A stretch of 64,000 nt of DNA from Luteibacter aegosomaticola (GTDB lineage: Bacteria > Pseudomonadota > Gammaproteobacteria > Xanthomonadales > Rhodanobacteraceae). The DNA lies in assembly GCF_023078475.1 (NCBI RefSeq), contig NZ_CP095741.1:2170001-2234000 (forward strand). Direction: 5' to 3'. Under the pieces are notes generated by a model. That model saw nothing but the letters and a program-made list of their open reading frames with translations. It was not told where the DNA came from and searched no databases. A program made the position numbers and the translations under genes. This document shows positions 7,976 to 18,125 of the stretch, one piece after another. Position 1 is the stretch's first letter; every line of letters begins with the position of its first letter.

Positions 7976-10041
7976 TCTCCCCAATGGAGCGTCAGGTCGA
8001 GGACGACGCGGTGTTCGCGGCGGCCATCGTAAGGTTGGTTGTGCCAGCCGATGGCCCAGCCGAAGCGGAGCCCCTCGCGGGCCTGGATCGTCTGGCCGTA
8101 GCGCACCGTGGCCATCCAGTCGGTGGCGTAGCCCTTCTCGGCGTACTGGCCCACGGCCACGTCGATGCGCTCGGTGACGGCGCGCTCGTAGTACTGGCCC
8201 AGCACGTTTTCCAGCCGACCGGTCAGGGCATAGCTGTTGTCGCGGCGCGGGTTGAAGTACGGGCGGTCGGTATCGGTATTCATCGAGCCACCCAGTTCCA
8301 CGCCGCCATCGATCGTGAGGTTGGGCTGGGTGTGCAGGCGCTGGATCACGGAGCCGAGCCAGCCCGTGCGCGTGTTGCCATCGCTGAACTTGTCGCGGGA
8401 CACGCCGAGGCGGGCCTCGGTGAGTTCACTGGCGCGCCAGGTCACCGTGGTATCCAGGGTCTTTGCCGAGATGCCGTAGTACTGCGCGCGCAGCGGGGTG
8501 TCTTCGCCGGCGGTGCTGTAATCCGCGGCGATCGCCCAGTGGTCGGTAAGCGCCCAGTCGAAGCCGGTTTCCAGCGCGGTCTTGCCGACGTAGCGATCCA
8601 TCGAGGGCAGGGCCTGCACGTAGGCGGTGAAGCCCTCCAGATAACCGCGGATGCCCACGCCGGCGCGCGTACGGCGCACGTCGCCTTCCGGCAGGTCGGC
8701 CGTGGAATAGCGCCCCAGCGCGAGGACGCGCCAGTGGTCGGCGATCAGCGGGCTGGCGATGGTGGCCTGGGTGGTGCCGTCGCGGTCGCCGTAGTCGGGG
8801 CTCGAGCCCTTGCCCTGTTCGGTGCTCAGGTCGAACTGCCAGCCTTTCTCGCGATCCCAGGAGCGCTCGGCGCGGTCGACGCGGCCGTTACGGTCGGCGA
8901 TGGCCTCGGCCTGGGCGAGGGTCTCGTCGACCTGTTCGTAGTCGTAGAGCGCCCGGTAGGCCTCGGCTTCGCCGACGAGGGCATCCACATCGCGGGCGTC
9001 GAGCGTGCTGGCGATGTGGAATTCATCGAGGGCACGGCGCGGCCAGCCACGGGCCAGCTCGGTGTTGCCCAGCTCACGGCGGATCTGGGAATTCGCCGGC
9101 GCTTCGCGGGTCATCGCCGAGAGCTGGTCGTAGGCCGAGCGCGGCATGCCGACGGAGTTACGCAGCACGGCCGCATTGAGGTCGGCGTCGAGCTTGCGCG
9201 GGTTCTGGATCGGCAGGCGGATGCCCGGCACGCGCACCCACGGCTGTTCCTTCGCAGCCAGTTCGTCGATGGTCGCAAACGCCTTCGTGGTCTGGCCCGA
9301 TTCCTGGTACGCGTACATGAGGCCGATGCGCGGCTCGCTGTCCGTGGCTACGTAGGGGCCAGGGTCTTTGCGGATGCTGTCTTCGTAAACCTCGGCGGAC
9401 TCCGCGGGCCGGCGGCGGATCAGCAGTGCGTCGGCTACGCCGCGTTCGGCATAGGCGGGCACGTCCACGCCGTCCTTCTTCAAGGCTTCGTAACGCTGGA
9501 TGGCTTCATCGGGCTTGCCGGCCTGGTCGAGCGCGACGAGCAGGTCGAAGGTCGCCCGGCGGCGCAGGTCGGCCGGCAACGTGGGGTCGTCGGCGATCCG
9601 GCGTGCGTCGGTCACCGACTGGTCGGCTTCGGCGTAGGGCATGGCCGGGTTGGCCGGTTCGCCGTTGGCCCAGCGGATCTCATGGGCGGCGTGGTCGGCG
9701 TCGAGCCGGGCCAGGTCTGCCTTCGACGGGGTTGGCTGGAGGGCCGGCGCCAGTTCCCTGGCGCGGGTAGTCGCGCCGAGTTCGGACAACAAGGTGACAT
9801 TCATCTCGCGCGCTTCGCGATCATCCGGCCACTGGTCGAGCAGGGCCTGAAGGTGCCGCAGCGCGTCCACCCGGTGCCCCTGGGCACGCTCATCCCGGAC
9901 CTGGGCCATGAGGGCATCGCGTTGCGTGGCGGGGGCCGCCGCCATGGCGGCGTGGCCCTGCAAAACCAGCGCCAGTGCCAGGCACAGCCTTCCCCGTGGC
10001 ACGCGCGCGCTGCGCGGAGGTGTCGTATTTGAGATTCGCAT
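7972..10041 (-). CDS. pgaA: PgaA outer-membrane PNAG export porin
   Basis: 689 aa. The start at 10041 gives a standard signal peptide (LCLALALVLQGHAAMAAAP) and is preceded by an AAGG ribosome-binding site; an in-frame ATG 39 nt further upstream has a poorer site. The N-terminal half consists of TPR-like helical repeats in the periplasm. The C-terminal third alternates polar and aromatic residues as expected for a beta-barrel and ends in LTLHWGE. It exports deacetylated PNAG. It is the first gene of the pgaABCD operon. Confidence 0.92.
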   Translation of the reverse strand: MRISNTTPPRSARVPRGRLCLALALVLQGHAAMAAAPATQRDALMAQVRDERAQGHRVDALRHLQALLDQWPDDREAREMNVTLLSELGATTRARELAPALQPTPSKADLARLDADHAAHEIRWANGEPANPAMPYAEADQSVTDARRIADDPTLPADLRRRATFDLLVALDQAGKPDEAIQRYEALKKDGVDVPAYAERGVADALLIRRRPAESAEVYEDSIRKDPGPYVATDSEPRIGLMYAYQESGQTTKAFATIDELAAKEQPWVRVPGIRLPIQNPRKLDADLNAAVLRNSVGMPRSAYDQLSAMTREAPANSQIRRELGNTELARGWPRRALDEFHIASTLDARDVDALVGEAEAYRALYDYEQVDETLAQAEAIADRNGRVDRAERSWDREKGWQFDLSTEQGKGSSPDYGDRDGTTQATIASPLIADHWRVLALGRYSTADLPEGDVRRTRAGVGIRGYLEGFTAYVQALPSMDRYVGKTALETGFDWALTDHWAIAADYSTAGEDTPLRAQYYGISAKTLDTTVTWRASELTEARLGVSRDKFSDGNTRTGWLGSVIQRLHTQPNLTIDGGVELGGSMNTDTDRPYFNPRRDNSYALTGRLENVLGQYYERAVTERIDVAVGQYAEKGYATDWMATVRYGQTIQAREGLRFGWAIGWHNQPYDGRREHRVVLDLTLHWGE

Positions 10042-10182
10042 ACTGCCTTGTGACCTTATTTTCGCCGCTGGGATGTCCATTTCCGGCAGCGTTTCATTTT
10101 TTGTGAGAGCGCCATCCGCTTGACGCGTGACACGCTGGCGGGATTATGAATGCAAAGGCGGTGCCAAAGTGCGTGCCTGAGC

Positions 10183-10680
10183 TCAACCGTGGCTCTGCCG
10201 TTTCTCGGGGAAATCCACCACGTTGCCAGGTGCGGCGTCCGCCTCCGGCACGCTGATGTGGTCGTCCTCATTGACATCGATCACGGCGCGGCGGCTTTCC
10301 TGTACGAGGATGGCTTCGTGCACGGTGGTGCCCAGCAACTCGGCCGCGGCGGGAATCGGCACGGGGCTCGCCTTGCTCCGGCGCTGCCGCGTCTTCCTGC
10401 GCTGGCGGCTGTCGTACAGCGACCATGCGGCGAACACCAGCAGGCTAAGCGGTGCCAGCCACATGATGTCGGTCAGTTCGCGGGCGCTGCCGAGCACCTC
10501 GTTCGGGATCCAGCGCTCCCACGAAGGCGGCAGGCCCAGCCGGTTCGCTGCCGCGTGTAGCGCGGGTAGCCACAGGAACCCCCATAGCAGCCATGCCACG
10601 ATGGTGAGCAACGCGTAGGCGATGCGCCGCGGCAGCGATTGCTTCTCCGGGCGATCGATCATGATGGTATCGGCTTTCAT
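10183..10680 (-). CDS. PgaD-like protein (copy 2)
   Basis: 165 aa paralogue of the pgaD product at 4390-4833. It shares the N-terminal IDRPEKQS-type motif, two transmembrane helices (about 20-48 and 75-98) and the tail segment (VHEAILVQESRRAVIDV). It adds a short C-terminal extension of about 20 residues. Its start overlaps the stop of the second pgaC by 4 nt, so the two form a dedicated synthase pair. The gene ends 141 nt before pgaA. Confidence 0.8.
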   Translation of the reverse strand: MKADTIMIDRPEKQSLPRRIAYALLTIVAWLLWGFLWLPALHAAANRLGLPPSWERWIPNEVLGSARELTDIMWLAPLSLLVFAAWSLYDSRQRRKTRQRRSKASPVPIPAAAELLGTTVHEAILVQESRRAVIDVNEDDHISVPEADAAPGNVVDFPEKRQSHG

Positions 10681-11933
10681 TGGATTCCCCGGTCAGGGCT
10701 GACCCACGTGGCCCGGCCGCCGTGGCGGCGGAAGAAGGCGCGGGGCAGGCCGACGATGGACGTGGCGGTGTTGAGCATCCAGTACGCCAGCGGGTACCAG
10801 ATCATCCAGTAGTAATGGCGGCCGATCCGGGCTTCGTAGCGTCGGTCGACCATCAGGCTGAGCATGAACTGGGCAAGGCAGGTGACACCGAGTACCACGC
10901 CATGCCACTGCGGGATCAACGAGGCGACGTGGAACGGCGCGGGAACGGGCACGACCTTGCCCATCGCCCACAGCACGATGATGAAGCCCATGACGTACGA
11001 CCAGCCGACACTGAGCAGGTATTCGATAGCCAGTGGCCACATGCGCCGCTGCCGCCAGCTCAGGAGCGCGGGCAGGTAACGGATGAGTACCTCGGAGCCG
11101 CCCTGGGCCCAGCGCAGGCGCTGCTTCCACAGGCCGCGCAGCGTTTCCGGCATCAGGATCCAGCAAAGCGCGTTCGGTTCGTACTGGACCTCCCAATGGC
11201 GCATCTGCAACCGCCAGCTCACGTCGATATCTTCCGTGACCATGTCGGTGTTCCAGTACCCGACATCGTGCAGTGCGCTCTTCCGGAACGCCGCGATGAC
11301 GCCCGATACCGTGAAGATCCGGCCGTAAACACTTTGCGCCCGTTTGATCAGGCCGATGATCGACGAGAACTCGCCGACCTGCAGCTTGCCCAGCAGGGTG
11401 GAGCGGTTACGGATGCGTGGGTTGCCGGTAACGGCGCCCACGCGCACGTTGCGCTGAAGCCGGGCGACGATCCAGTGAGTGGCGTAGTCGTCGAGGATGG
11501 CATCGCCGTCTACGCACACCAGGTACTCACCGTGCGCCGCAAGTGCCGCCGCGCGAAGGGCCATCGCCTTGCCGTGGTTCGAGGCCATGTGCATCACGCG
11601 CAGGCGTGGGTACTCGCCCATCAGCTCATCGAGGATCGCCCCCGTCGCGTCGCTCGAGCCATCGTTGACCGCGATGATCTCGAACTCGGGCCAGCGCTGT
11701 GCCGCCAGGTGGGCGATCGTGTCGCGCACGGTATCGCCCTCGTTGAAGCACGGCACCACGAGGCTGACGAAGGGGTATTCCGCGAGCGGAGGTGGCGATT
11801 CGCGATCCGCCATGTGCCGTTCGGCCCGCAGGTAATAGATCAGCCCACCGCTCATCCAGAGCAGTGACATCACCCAGGGGTAGTAGAACGCGTACTGGAG
11901 GAGCGAATGCATCAACGATGCATCCGGCGTCAT
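10677..11933 (-). CDS. PgaC-like poly-N-acetylglucosamine synthase (copy 2)
   Basis: 418 aa paralogue of the pgaC product at 4830-6080, with the same architecture and catalytic motifs (VCVDGD, TED, QRLRW). Residues of about 165-290 are almost identical to copy 1. Divergence is concentrated in the N-terminus, residues of about 155-165 and the C-terminal membrane helices. The ATG at 11933 has a GGAG ribosome-binding site. The pair lies on the same strand directly upstream of pgaA, making the order pgaC2-pgaD2-pgaA-pgaB-pgaC1-pgaD1. Whether it makes PNAG or a related polymer is not known. Confidence 0.9.
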   Translation of the reverse strand: MTPDASLMHSLLQYAFYYPWVMSLLWMSGGLIYYLRAERHMADRESPPPLAEYPFVSLVVPCFNEGDTVRDTIAHLAAQRWPEFEIIAVNDGSSDATGAILDELMGEYPRLRVMHMASNHGKAMALRAAALAAHGEYLVCVDGDAILDDYATHWIVARLQRNVRVGAVTGNPRIRNRSTLLGKLQVGEFSSIIGLIKRAQSVYGRIFTVSGVIAAFRKSALHDVGYWNTDMVTEDIDVSWRLQMRHWEVQYEPNALCWILMPETLRGLWKQRLRWAQGGSEVLIRYLPALLSWRQRRMWPLAIEYLLSVGWSYVMGFIIVLWAMGKVVPVPAPFHVASLIPQWHGVVLGVTCLAQFMLSLMVDRRYEARIGRHYYWMIWYPLAYWMLNTATSIVGLPRAFFRRHGGRATWVSPDRGIQ

Positions 11934-12099
11934 CCCATGTGCTCCATGCCGATGCTGCCAGTCGTCATGGTCGAGCCCTTTCTTCTTATGTGGATGGGTG
12001 TCATCCGCCTGCCCATCTGGGTGGCGAATTACGCGTATCCGGCATTTTTTGGGCGTTTATGTCGATTTTTTGTGGAGAAACGGCCGAATCCGTTCAGGT

Positions 12100-12738
12100 T
12101 CAGCCGAGGCTCGGAAAGGCGTTGCGCAAGCCCGAGATCATCATCTGCACGGCGATCGCGGCCAGGATCATGCCCATCAGGCGGCGGCCGATGCCGATAG
12201 CCTTGGCCGACACGTAGCGTGCGATGTACGGCGCGCCCATCAGCGACACCGCGAGGGCGATCAGGAAGGTGCCCAGGCCCAGCGCCATCGATGCTTCCGT
12301 GTGGGCGTTACGCGCGGTCTGGCCCAGCACGATCAGCGTGGCGATCGCGCCGGGGCCGAGCAACAGGGGTATGGCAAGCGGGTAGATCACCACATCCTCG
12401 GCGGCCGCCAGGGCTTCGGCCTCGGTGAGCGTCGGGTTGTGCTGGCTGCTAGGCGTGCCGTGCAGCATCGAGAGGGCGATCAGCAACACCATGATTCCGC
12501 CGGCAATGCGGAAATCGTTCACGCTGACGCCGAACACGGAGAGGATCGCGGCACCGGCCGCGGCGGAGACGACGCAGCCAATGGTGACGGCGATGAAGAC
12601 GGCCCACGCCACCCGCAGGCGGTCCCGGTCCGAGATGCCGTCGGTGAGGGAAAGGAACACGGGCACGTTCGCGATCGGATTCATGATTGCGAACATCGCC
12701 GTGAACACCTTGATGGCGAACGGTATGTCCCAGGACAT
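12100..12738 (-). CDS. MarC family (UPF0056) integral membrane protein
   Basis: 212 aa from ATG 12738, preceded by a strong GGGGGAG ribosome-binding site. An upstream in-frame start at 12831 would add a polar, non-conserved extension. About six hydrophobic helices are visible, with the family motif FAIMNPIANVPVF near the N-terminus. The family's role is unresolved despite its historical link to multiple antibiotic resistance. It is divergent from the M48 protease gene, with 162 nt between the two starts. Confidence 0.88.
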   Translation of the reverse strand: MSWDIPFAIKVFTAMFAIMNPIANVPVFLSLTDGISDRDRLRVAWAVFIAVTIGCVVSAAAGAAILSVFGVSVNDFRIAGGIMVLLIALSMLHGTPSSQHNPTLTEAEALAAAEDVVIYPLAIPLLLGPGAIATLIVLGQTARNAHTEASMALGLGTFLIALAVSLMGAPYIARYVSAKAIGIGRRLMGMILAAIAVQMMISGLRNAFPSLG

Positions 12739-12900
12739 CGATGGCTCCCCCCTGGTGGTGCGGCTGTCACGACTGGATTGACGCCCCAATTCCTTGCGAA
12801 GCACACTACCGATGCCATCGGCACGGGGCAAGATGGCATCGGGATTGACGCGCGGCCCGCCGCAACGGCGGGGCTGCCCATGGAATCAGGGGTTTTGGGG

Positions 12901-15900
12901 ATGGAAACGATTTATCCGGTTGGGCCTTCCGGGGTTCCCGCGGCGTTTGCGCGCCCGGGTGCGGCGTATCGGCGGCATGCATGGATCGCCGTGATAAGCC
13001 TCATGTTGTTCATCGCGCTGTACCTGGCGTTGACCGGCTGGTTCGCCTGGATAGGCATCAGCCAGCTCATGAAGGTCGTGAACGGTGGGTTCCTGGCTTT
13101 CCTGACCGGTATCGGCAGCCTGTTCCTGGCCGCTTTTCTCCTGAAGGGCCTGTTCTTTCGCAAGCGGCGCGCGGATAACGCCGGCATGGAGCTCACACGG
13201 GCCCAGGAGCCACGGTTGTTCGCCTTCCTCGATCGCCTTGCCGATGAGGCTGGCGCGCCACGTCCGCATCGGGTGTTCGTTTCCGGCCGGGTCAACGCGG
13301 GGGTGTTCTATGACCTCTCGTTGCTCAACCTGCTGTTCCCTTCGCGCAAGAACCTAGAGATCGGCCTGGCGTTGGTGAACATGCTCAACCTGGGTGAGTT
13401 CAAGGCCGTGCTGGCGCACGAATTTGGCCACTTTGCCCAGCGTTCCATGGCCGTGGGCCGCTGGGTTTACACCGCCCAACAGATCGCCAGCCACATCGTG
13501 GTGAAGCGCGATGCGCTCGACGGCTTCCTGCGCCGCCTGTCGCGCCTGGATATCCGCATCGCCTGGGTGGGCTGGTTGCTGGGCATCGTGGTGTGGGCCC
13601 TGCGCGCGCTTGTCGATGTCGTGTTCCGCCTGGTGGTCGTCGCGCAGCGCATGCTCTCGCGTGAGATGGAAATGCAGGCGGATCTCGTCGCGGTGTCGCT
13701 CACCGGTAGCGATGCGCTGATCCTTGCGCTGCATCGCCTCGAGGCGGCCGAGGATGCGTGGGAGCGCAGCCTCTCGTTCATGCGCAACGAGCTGGCAGCG
13801 AAGCACCCGCCGCGCGATCTGTTTGCCGTCCAGGAGGCCCTGATCGGGCGCCTCGCGCGGATTTACAATGACGTGGACTACGGCGCGCGCCCGCTGGTGC
13901 CCGCCAGCGATGGCGCGGCGTTCCGCGTGTTCAAGGGCGAGCTCGCCCAGCCGCCGCGCATGTGGTCCACGCACCCGATGAACCACGAGCGCGAGGCGAA
14001 CGCCAAGCGTCATTACCTGTTCGCCCCCGCGGACGAGCGCAGTGCATGGCTGGCTTTCCACGATGCAGAGGGCCTGCGCGAGCGTATGACGCGCGAGCTG
14101 GTCGGCGAAACCGAAACCGCACCGGTGGCGCTTCAGGAGACGCTTGCGCACCTTGAGGCGTACTTCGACCGCGAGCACCTGAAGGCGCAGTACCGCGGTG
14201 TGTACCTCGGGTATGCGCCGATGCGAAACGCGGCCGAGGTTGAGCATCTGTTCGAAGAGACGGCGATCACTCGCCCACTGGTCGTCGATGAGCTGTACCC
14301 GGCAAGCCTCGCGGAGGATCTGGAGCGGTTGCGTTCACTCGAGCGCGAAGATGCCTTGCTGTGCTCGCTGCGCGATCGTGTTTACGAGGCACCCGACGGC
14401 ATCATCCGGCACCGCGGCAGGATACTCCGGCGCAGCCAGCTGCCCGATGCGATCGCCCTGGTCGATACCGAGCGTGCAGCCGTGCGTGCCTCGCTCCAGG
14501 TCGCGTTGAAACGCGTGCGCAGCCTGCATCTCGCGGCAGCGGCGAAGATATCGCCAGCGTGGCGCACCTACATGGTCGGTGTGATTGGCGTCCTGCACTA
14601 CGCGGAGCACGCCGAGGCGAACCTCAAGGACGCGAACGCAGGCCTTGCCGCGGCGTGGCAAGTCTCCACCGTGCGTGGGGTGATCGATGAGCGCGGTGCG
14701 CGACGGATCATCGCTGCGGCAGCGGACGTTTACCGGGCGCTATCCCAGCCTTACAGGCTGGCGCATCAGATCGACCCGGGCCCGGTCATTCTCACGGAAC
14801 TTAACTGGCCGACCTGGGCCGCGGTGCTTGGGAACCTGGAGCTCAATGCGCCCAACCGCACCAACATCAATGAATGGCTGCGCCTCTTCGAGGGGTGGGT
14901 TCGCCGGACCACCAACGCCCTGAGTGCCTTGCGCTCGGCGGCGCTGGACGAATTGCTCCGGGTAGAAGGGGTGATCGCGGCCGCTACGCAAGGTGTGGCT
15001 CCGCCCGATGCACCCGCGTCGGTCCCCTTCGTTCCCGTCGGGTACGACACGTTGCTGGCGGGGGCCGAGCGTGGCCGGCGCCGGATCAAGCAGGGCCTTT
15101 GGGAGCGCTTTCTCTCGGGTAGCGGGTTCGTGCCGGGGCTCGCGCGCACGGTCGCCGCCGTGGCGGTCGTCGGTTTCGTCGTCGCGTTCGGCTACCTGGT
15201 GGATCGCGCCGACCTGTGGGTATACAACGGCCTGGATCGCACGGTCGTGGCCACCGTGGGCGACCAGCATGTAACGCTCGCGCCGAATGCTAACGCCTTG
15301 CTGCACGTCCGAACCGGGCACTCTCTCGCCGTCAGTACCCACGCCGAGGACGGCCAGGCCATCGAAAGCTTTACGATGCCGGTCGATAGCGCCGCCACGC
15401 AGCTGGTCTATACCGTGGCCGCCGCGGAGCCATTGAAGTCGTGGACCGCCGCCTATGGCAACGCGACGCCATCGCCGCCCCATCTCGTCGGGCCCGATCG
15501 CTGGCAAACGGCCTATGCGGATTTCGTGTTCGTGCCGCCGCCGGAAAAGATCGACACCAAGAGCGGCGGGGGCACGCGCTCGGTGCTCGGCCCGATCGAA
15601 GGGGTGGAGCCTGGTGCGTACCTCGAAGCGGTGAAGAACGTGGAAGCACGTACGGCCATGATCCTGGCCCACGTGCGTTTCGACGCCCCGGATTCACGCT
15701 TCCTGCCGGACTGGCTGGCAGCAGCGTCCGGCCTGCCGGGTTATGACGCGGCCTTCGCCGCACGCCTGGCTCAGTTCCCCCACGACATCATGGCGCTGCG
15801 GGTGGAGCAGAACGCCACGAAGGGCACGGCGCACGATGAGGCCTGTGCACGGGATCGTGCCCTGGCCGCGGCATCGCCCCATGCGGATGATCTCGCGTAC

Positions 15901-16707
15901 CTGGTCGTGCGTTGCCTGCCGTCGGGCCAGGCGCGGGATCAGGCGTTTGTCGATGGTTTCCAGCAGCATCCCGGGTCGGCGTGGTTCGCGAATGCGGCTG
16001 CCGCGGTGGCTGCGGACCACGGCCATTACGACGAGGCGGTCAAGCGCTATGAGCTTGCGCTGAGCAAGAGTCCCGCGCTGGCGCGGGGTATCGCGGGCGA
16101 TGTCTATCGGCTCGAGCGTTTCGTCGCGCCGGCGAAGGCGTGGAACGAGCGCACTCGCTTCATGAGCCTCTCGCCGTGGCTGCGTACGGTTATCGATCTC
16201 GAAGAGGGAACCGGTGACGTCGATGGACCTTACCGGGCGTTGACCTACCTCAACCAGGGGCGCCTCGATGCTGCCGTGGAAGCGGCCCAGGGCTCAGACA
16301 TCGAAGCGCATGTCGTACGCCTCGCGGCGGCTTCGCGCGGCGCCTCGGCCGCGTTGCGCACGCGCGCGGCGAAGCTGCCGTTGAATGAGGGCATGAACGA
16401 GCAGACGGTGTGGGTCGCCCTGGCTGCAGGAGCGGATCCCCATGATCCGTCCGTGGCCGAGGTGCTGTCGCATATCGATGCGACATACGACAGCCCGGGC
16501 GCGGTCGTGAAGGTCGAACAGTTCCTGGCGGCCGTGCGTGGCGGGAAGGGAGCCTCCGCGGAGGCCTTGCTCGATGGGGTGCCGGTCGTGTTGCGCGCGG
16601 AAGCGCTCGCGGCGGGTAGTTCAATGCTCGGGGACCGCGCACCGGTCAGCTGGCGGAGCTTCGCCAAGGCGCTGCTCTTTGGTGGCCAGCGGCCCTGGAT
16701 GGGCTGA
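12901..16707 (+). CDS. Very large M48-family membrane metallopeptidase
   Basis: 1268 aa from ATG 12901; an in-frame ATG at 12880 is possible. Two N-terminal transmembrane helices (about 28-50 and 60-85) are followed by an M48 protease domain: zinc site HEFGH at 173-177 and the second-motif EMQAD at about 257-261, with more hydrophobic segments at about 222-250. A long middle region follows, then one further membrane helix (about 745-768). After that comes a periplasmic-type tail with an Ala-rich, TPR-like stretch near 1020-1070. This is several times the size of HtpX-type M48 enzymes. Substrate unknown; a membrane-protein or envelope quality-control role is a guess. Confidence 0.85.
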   Translation: METIYPVGPSGVPAAFARPGAAYRRHAWIAVISLMLFIALYLALTGWFAWIGISQLMKVVNGGFLAFLTGIGSLFLAAFLLKGLFFRKRRADNAGMELTRAQEPRLFAFLDRLADEAGAPRPHRVFVSGRVNAGVFYDLSLLNLLFPSRKNLEIGLALVNMLNLGEFKAVLAHEFGHFAQRSMAVGRWVYTAQQIASHIVVKRDALDGFLRRLSRLDIRIAWVGWLLGIVVWALRALVDVVFRLVVVAQRMLSREMEMQADLVAVSLTGSDALILALHRLEAAEDAWERSLSFMRNELAAKHPPRDLFAVQEALIGRLARIYNDVDYGARPLVPASDGAAFRVFKGELAQPPRMWSTHPMNHEREANAKRHYLFAPADERSAWLAFHDAEGLRERMTRELVGETETAPVALQETLAHLEAYFDREHLKAQYRGVYLGYAPMRNAAEVEHLFEETAITRPLVVDELYPASLAEDLERLRSLEREDALLCSLRDRVYEAPDGIIRHRGRILRRSQLPDAIALVDTERAAVRASLQVALKRVRSLHLAAAAKISPAWRTYMVGVIGVLHYAEHAEANLKDANAGLAAAWQVSTVRGVIDERGARRIIAAAADVYRALSQPYRLAHQIDPGPVILTELNWPTWAAVLGNLELNAPNRTNINEWLRLFEGWVRRTTNALSALRSAALDELLRVEGVIAAATQGVAPPDAPASVPFVPVGYDTLLAGAERGRRRIKQGLWERFLSGSGFVPGLARTVAAVAVVGFVVAFGYLVDRADLWVYNGLDRTVVATVGDQHVTLAPNANALLHVRTGHSLAVSTHAEDGQAIESFTMPVDSAATQLVYTVAAAEPLKSWTAAYGNATPSPPHLVGPDRWQTAYADFVFVPPPEKIDTKSGGGTRSVLGPIEGVEPGAYLEAVKNVEARTAMILAHVRFDAPDSRFLPDWLAAASGLPGYDAAFAARLAQFPHDIMALRVEQNATKGTAHDEACARDRALAAASPHADDLAYLVVRCLPSGQARDQAFVDGFQQHPGSAWFANAAAAVAADHGHYDEAVKRYELALSKSPALARGIAGDVYRLERFVAPAKAWNERTRFMSLSPWLRTVIDLEEGTGDVDGPYRALTYLNQGRLDAAVEAAQGSDIEAHVVRLAAASRGASAALRTRAAKLPLNEGMNEQTVWVALAAGADPHDPSVAEVLSHIDATYDSPGAVVKVEQFLAAVRGGKGASAEALLDGVPVVLRAEALAAGSSMLGDRAPVSWRSFAKALLFGGQRPWMG

Positions 16708-16729
16708 GCAGCAGCGTCAGAAACAAAAA

Positions 16730-16752
16730 AGCCCCGGAACGCATCCGGGGCT
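16730..16752. terminator. Intrinsic bidirectional terminator
   Basis: The stem AGCCCCGGA / TCCGGGGCT with a 5-nt loop is preceded by an A-run at 16721-16730 and followed by CTTCTCTTT. It can terminate the M48 gene on the plus strand and the tRNA-Ala transcript on the minus strand, where the A-run becomes a U-run. Confidence 0.85.
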
Positions 16753-16768
16753 TCTCTTTACTAAATAG

Positions 16769-16844
<76 letters not shown>

Positions 16845-16897
16845 ACATGAGGCATAAATGTTAGCAGGCCCGTATGGGACCGCCAAGCCCCCGGGAA

Positions 16898-18019
16898 TTA
16901 CCCCGGTAACAGCGCCGCCAGGCGGTCGTGCAGCACGGCTTTGCGCCAGCCTTCCAGGGCTTCGGGCCATTCGCCGCCGGTCATCACGTACTCCTCCATG
17001 GTCTTGCGCGAGCAGAGCAGGCCGGGAGGGATGTCGAGGTGGCTGGCCAGCGTATCGACGGCGCTGCGCATCTCGTTGATGGCACGTTTGGCCTCGCCGG
17101 CGGGGTGGCCGACGATGGCGGCCGTCGCTGCGACCTCGTCAGTGTCGATGGGGCGGTGCAGGAGCGCGAACAGCTCCTCGCGCTGCTGTGAGCGCAGGGC
17201 ACGCGTGCCGCGCGTCACTTCCTCAAGCTTTGCAAGATCCTTGGGCAGGCTCCCGGCCAGATCGAGTGCGTGGGCGTCTTCGAGCAGCCATGAGCGCGGC
17301 TTGTCGAGGGCGCGCGCCGTCAGTTCACGCCAGCGAAGAATGCGGCGGAGCAGGGCCTGGCGCTCGCGCGGCCAGTCCGCGGCCGGCTTGAAACCACGCT
17401 GCGGCTGCGGGTCACCTTCACGCTGGCTGGCGCGGCGCTTCATCCGGGCGCAGTCCTCGGCATGCCATGCGCTGCGCCCGCGTTCTTCCAGGCGCTCGGT
17501 GAGGATGGCATGGACCGGATGTAGGTGAACCACGTCCAGCGTCGCGTACAGTTTTTGCGATTCAGTGAGCGGGCGCTGTAGCCAGTCGCTGCGCGTTTCG
17601 CCTTTGTCGAGCTCGGCGCCGACCAGGTCGGCGACCAGCGCGCGGTAGCTGATGCCCAGGCCCATGCCTACGAACGCCGCGGCGATCTGCGTATCGAACA
17701 AGGTGTGCGGGCCATCGGGCAGGAACGGCGCCATGGCCTCCAGGTCCTCACCGGCGCTGTGCATCACGGTAACGACGGGTTGTTCAGCGAACACGGGGCG
17801 CAGGGCTTCACCCAGCGGGACAGCCAGCGGATCGATGAGGGCGTAGCGGCCTTCGTGCGCAAGCTGCAGCAGTGCGAGCTGCGGATAGAAGGTGTTCCGC
17901 CGCATGAACTCGGTATCGAGACCGACGATATCGCCCGCCTTGACCGGCGCCAGCCAGGCGGCCAGGTCGTCGCGGCGTTCGATCCATGGGGCGGCGGGAG
18001 CGAGTTCGCTCGATGACAT
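16898..18019 (-). CDS. rnd: Ribonuclease D
   Basis: 373 aa. The ATG at 18019 has an AAGGA ribosome-binding site. The N-terminal DEDDy exonuclease domain shows DTEF (D35, E37), HSAGEDLEAM and YATLDV. It is followed by a first HRDC domain (about 205-285) and a more divergent second helical domain. RNase D trims 3' ends of tRNA precursors and other structured RNAs. It is transcribed in the same direction as the tRNA-Ala gene located just downstream. Confidence 0.93.
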   Translation of the reverse strand: MSSSELAPAAPWIERRDDLAAWLAPVKAGDIVGLDTEFMRRNTFYPQLALLQLAHEGRYALIDPLAVPLGEALRPVFAEQPVVTVMHSAGEDLEAMAPFLPDGPHTLFDTQIAAAFVGMGLGISYRALVADLVGAELDKGETRSDWLQRPLTESQKLYATLDVVHLHPVHAILTERLEERGRSAWHAEDCARMKRRASQREGDPQPQRGFKPAADWPRERQALLRRILRWRELTARALDKPRSWLLEDAHALDLAGSLPKDLAKLEEVTRGTRALRSQQREELFALLHRPIDTDEVAATAAIVGHPAGEAKRAINEMRSAVDTLASHLDIPPGLLCSRKTMEEYVMTGGEWPEALEGWRKAVLHDRLAALLPG

Positions 18020-18125
18020 GGTGCGTCCTTGTAGATAAACGGGGCCGTGCATGCGTGTTGCCCTGCAGCGCACGATTCCCTAAGGTGGCACCGCACGATA
18101 GCAGGCCTACGCGGAACAGCCCACC

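Noticed and set aside
7984..10032. Long plus-strand open frame antisense to pgaA
   Set aside because: High-GC shadow frame. The minus strand encodes a full PgaA with signal peptide and operon overlaps, and the antisense translation shows no domain.
11998..12900. Upstream 301-codon extension of the M48 protease frame
   Set aside because: It runs antisense through marC and lacks membrane or protease features; the protein fits the start at 12901.
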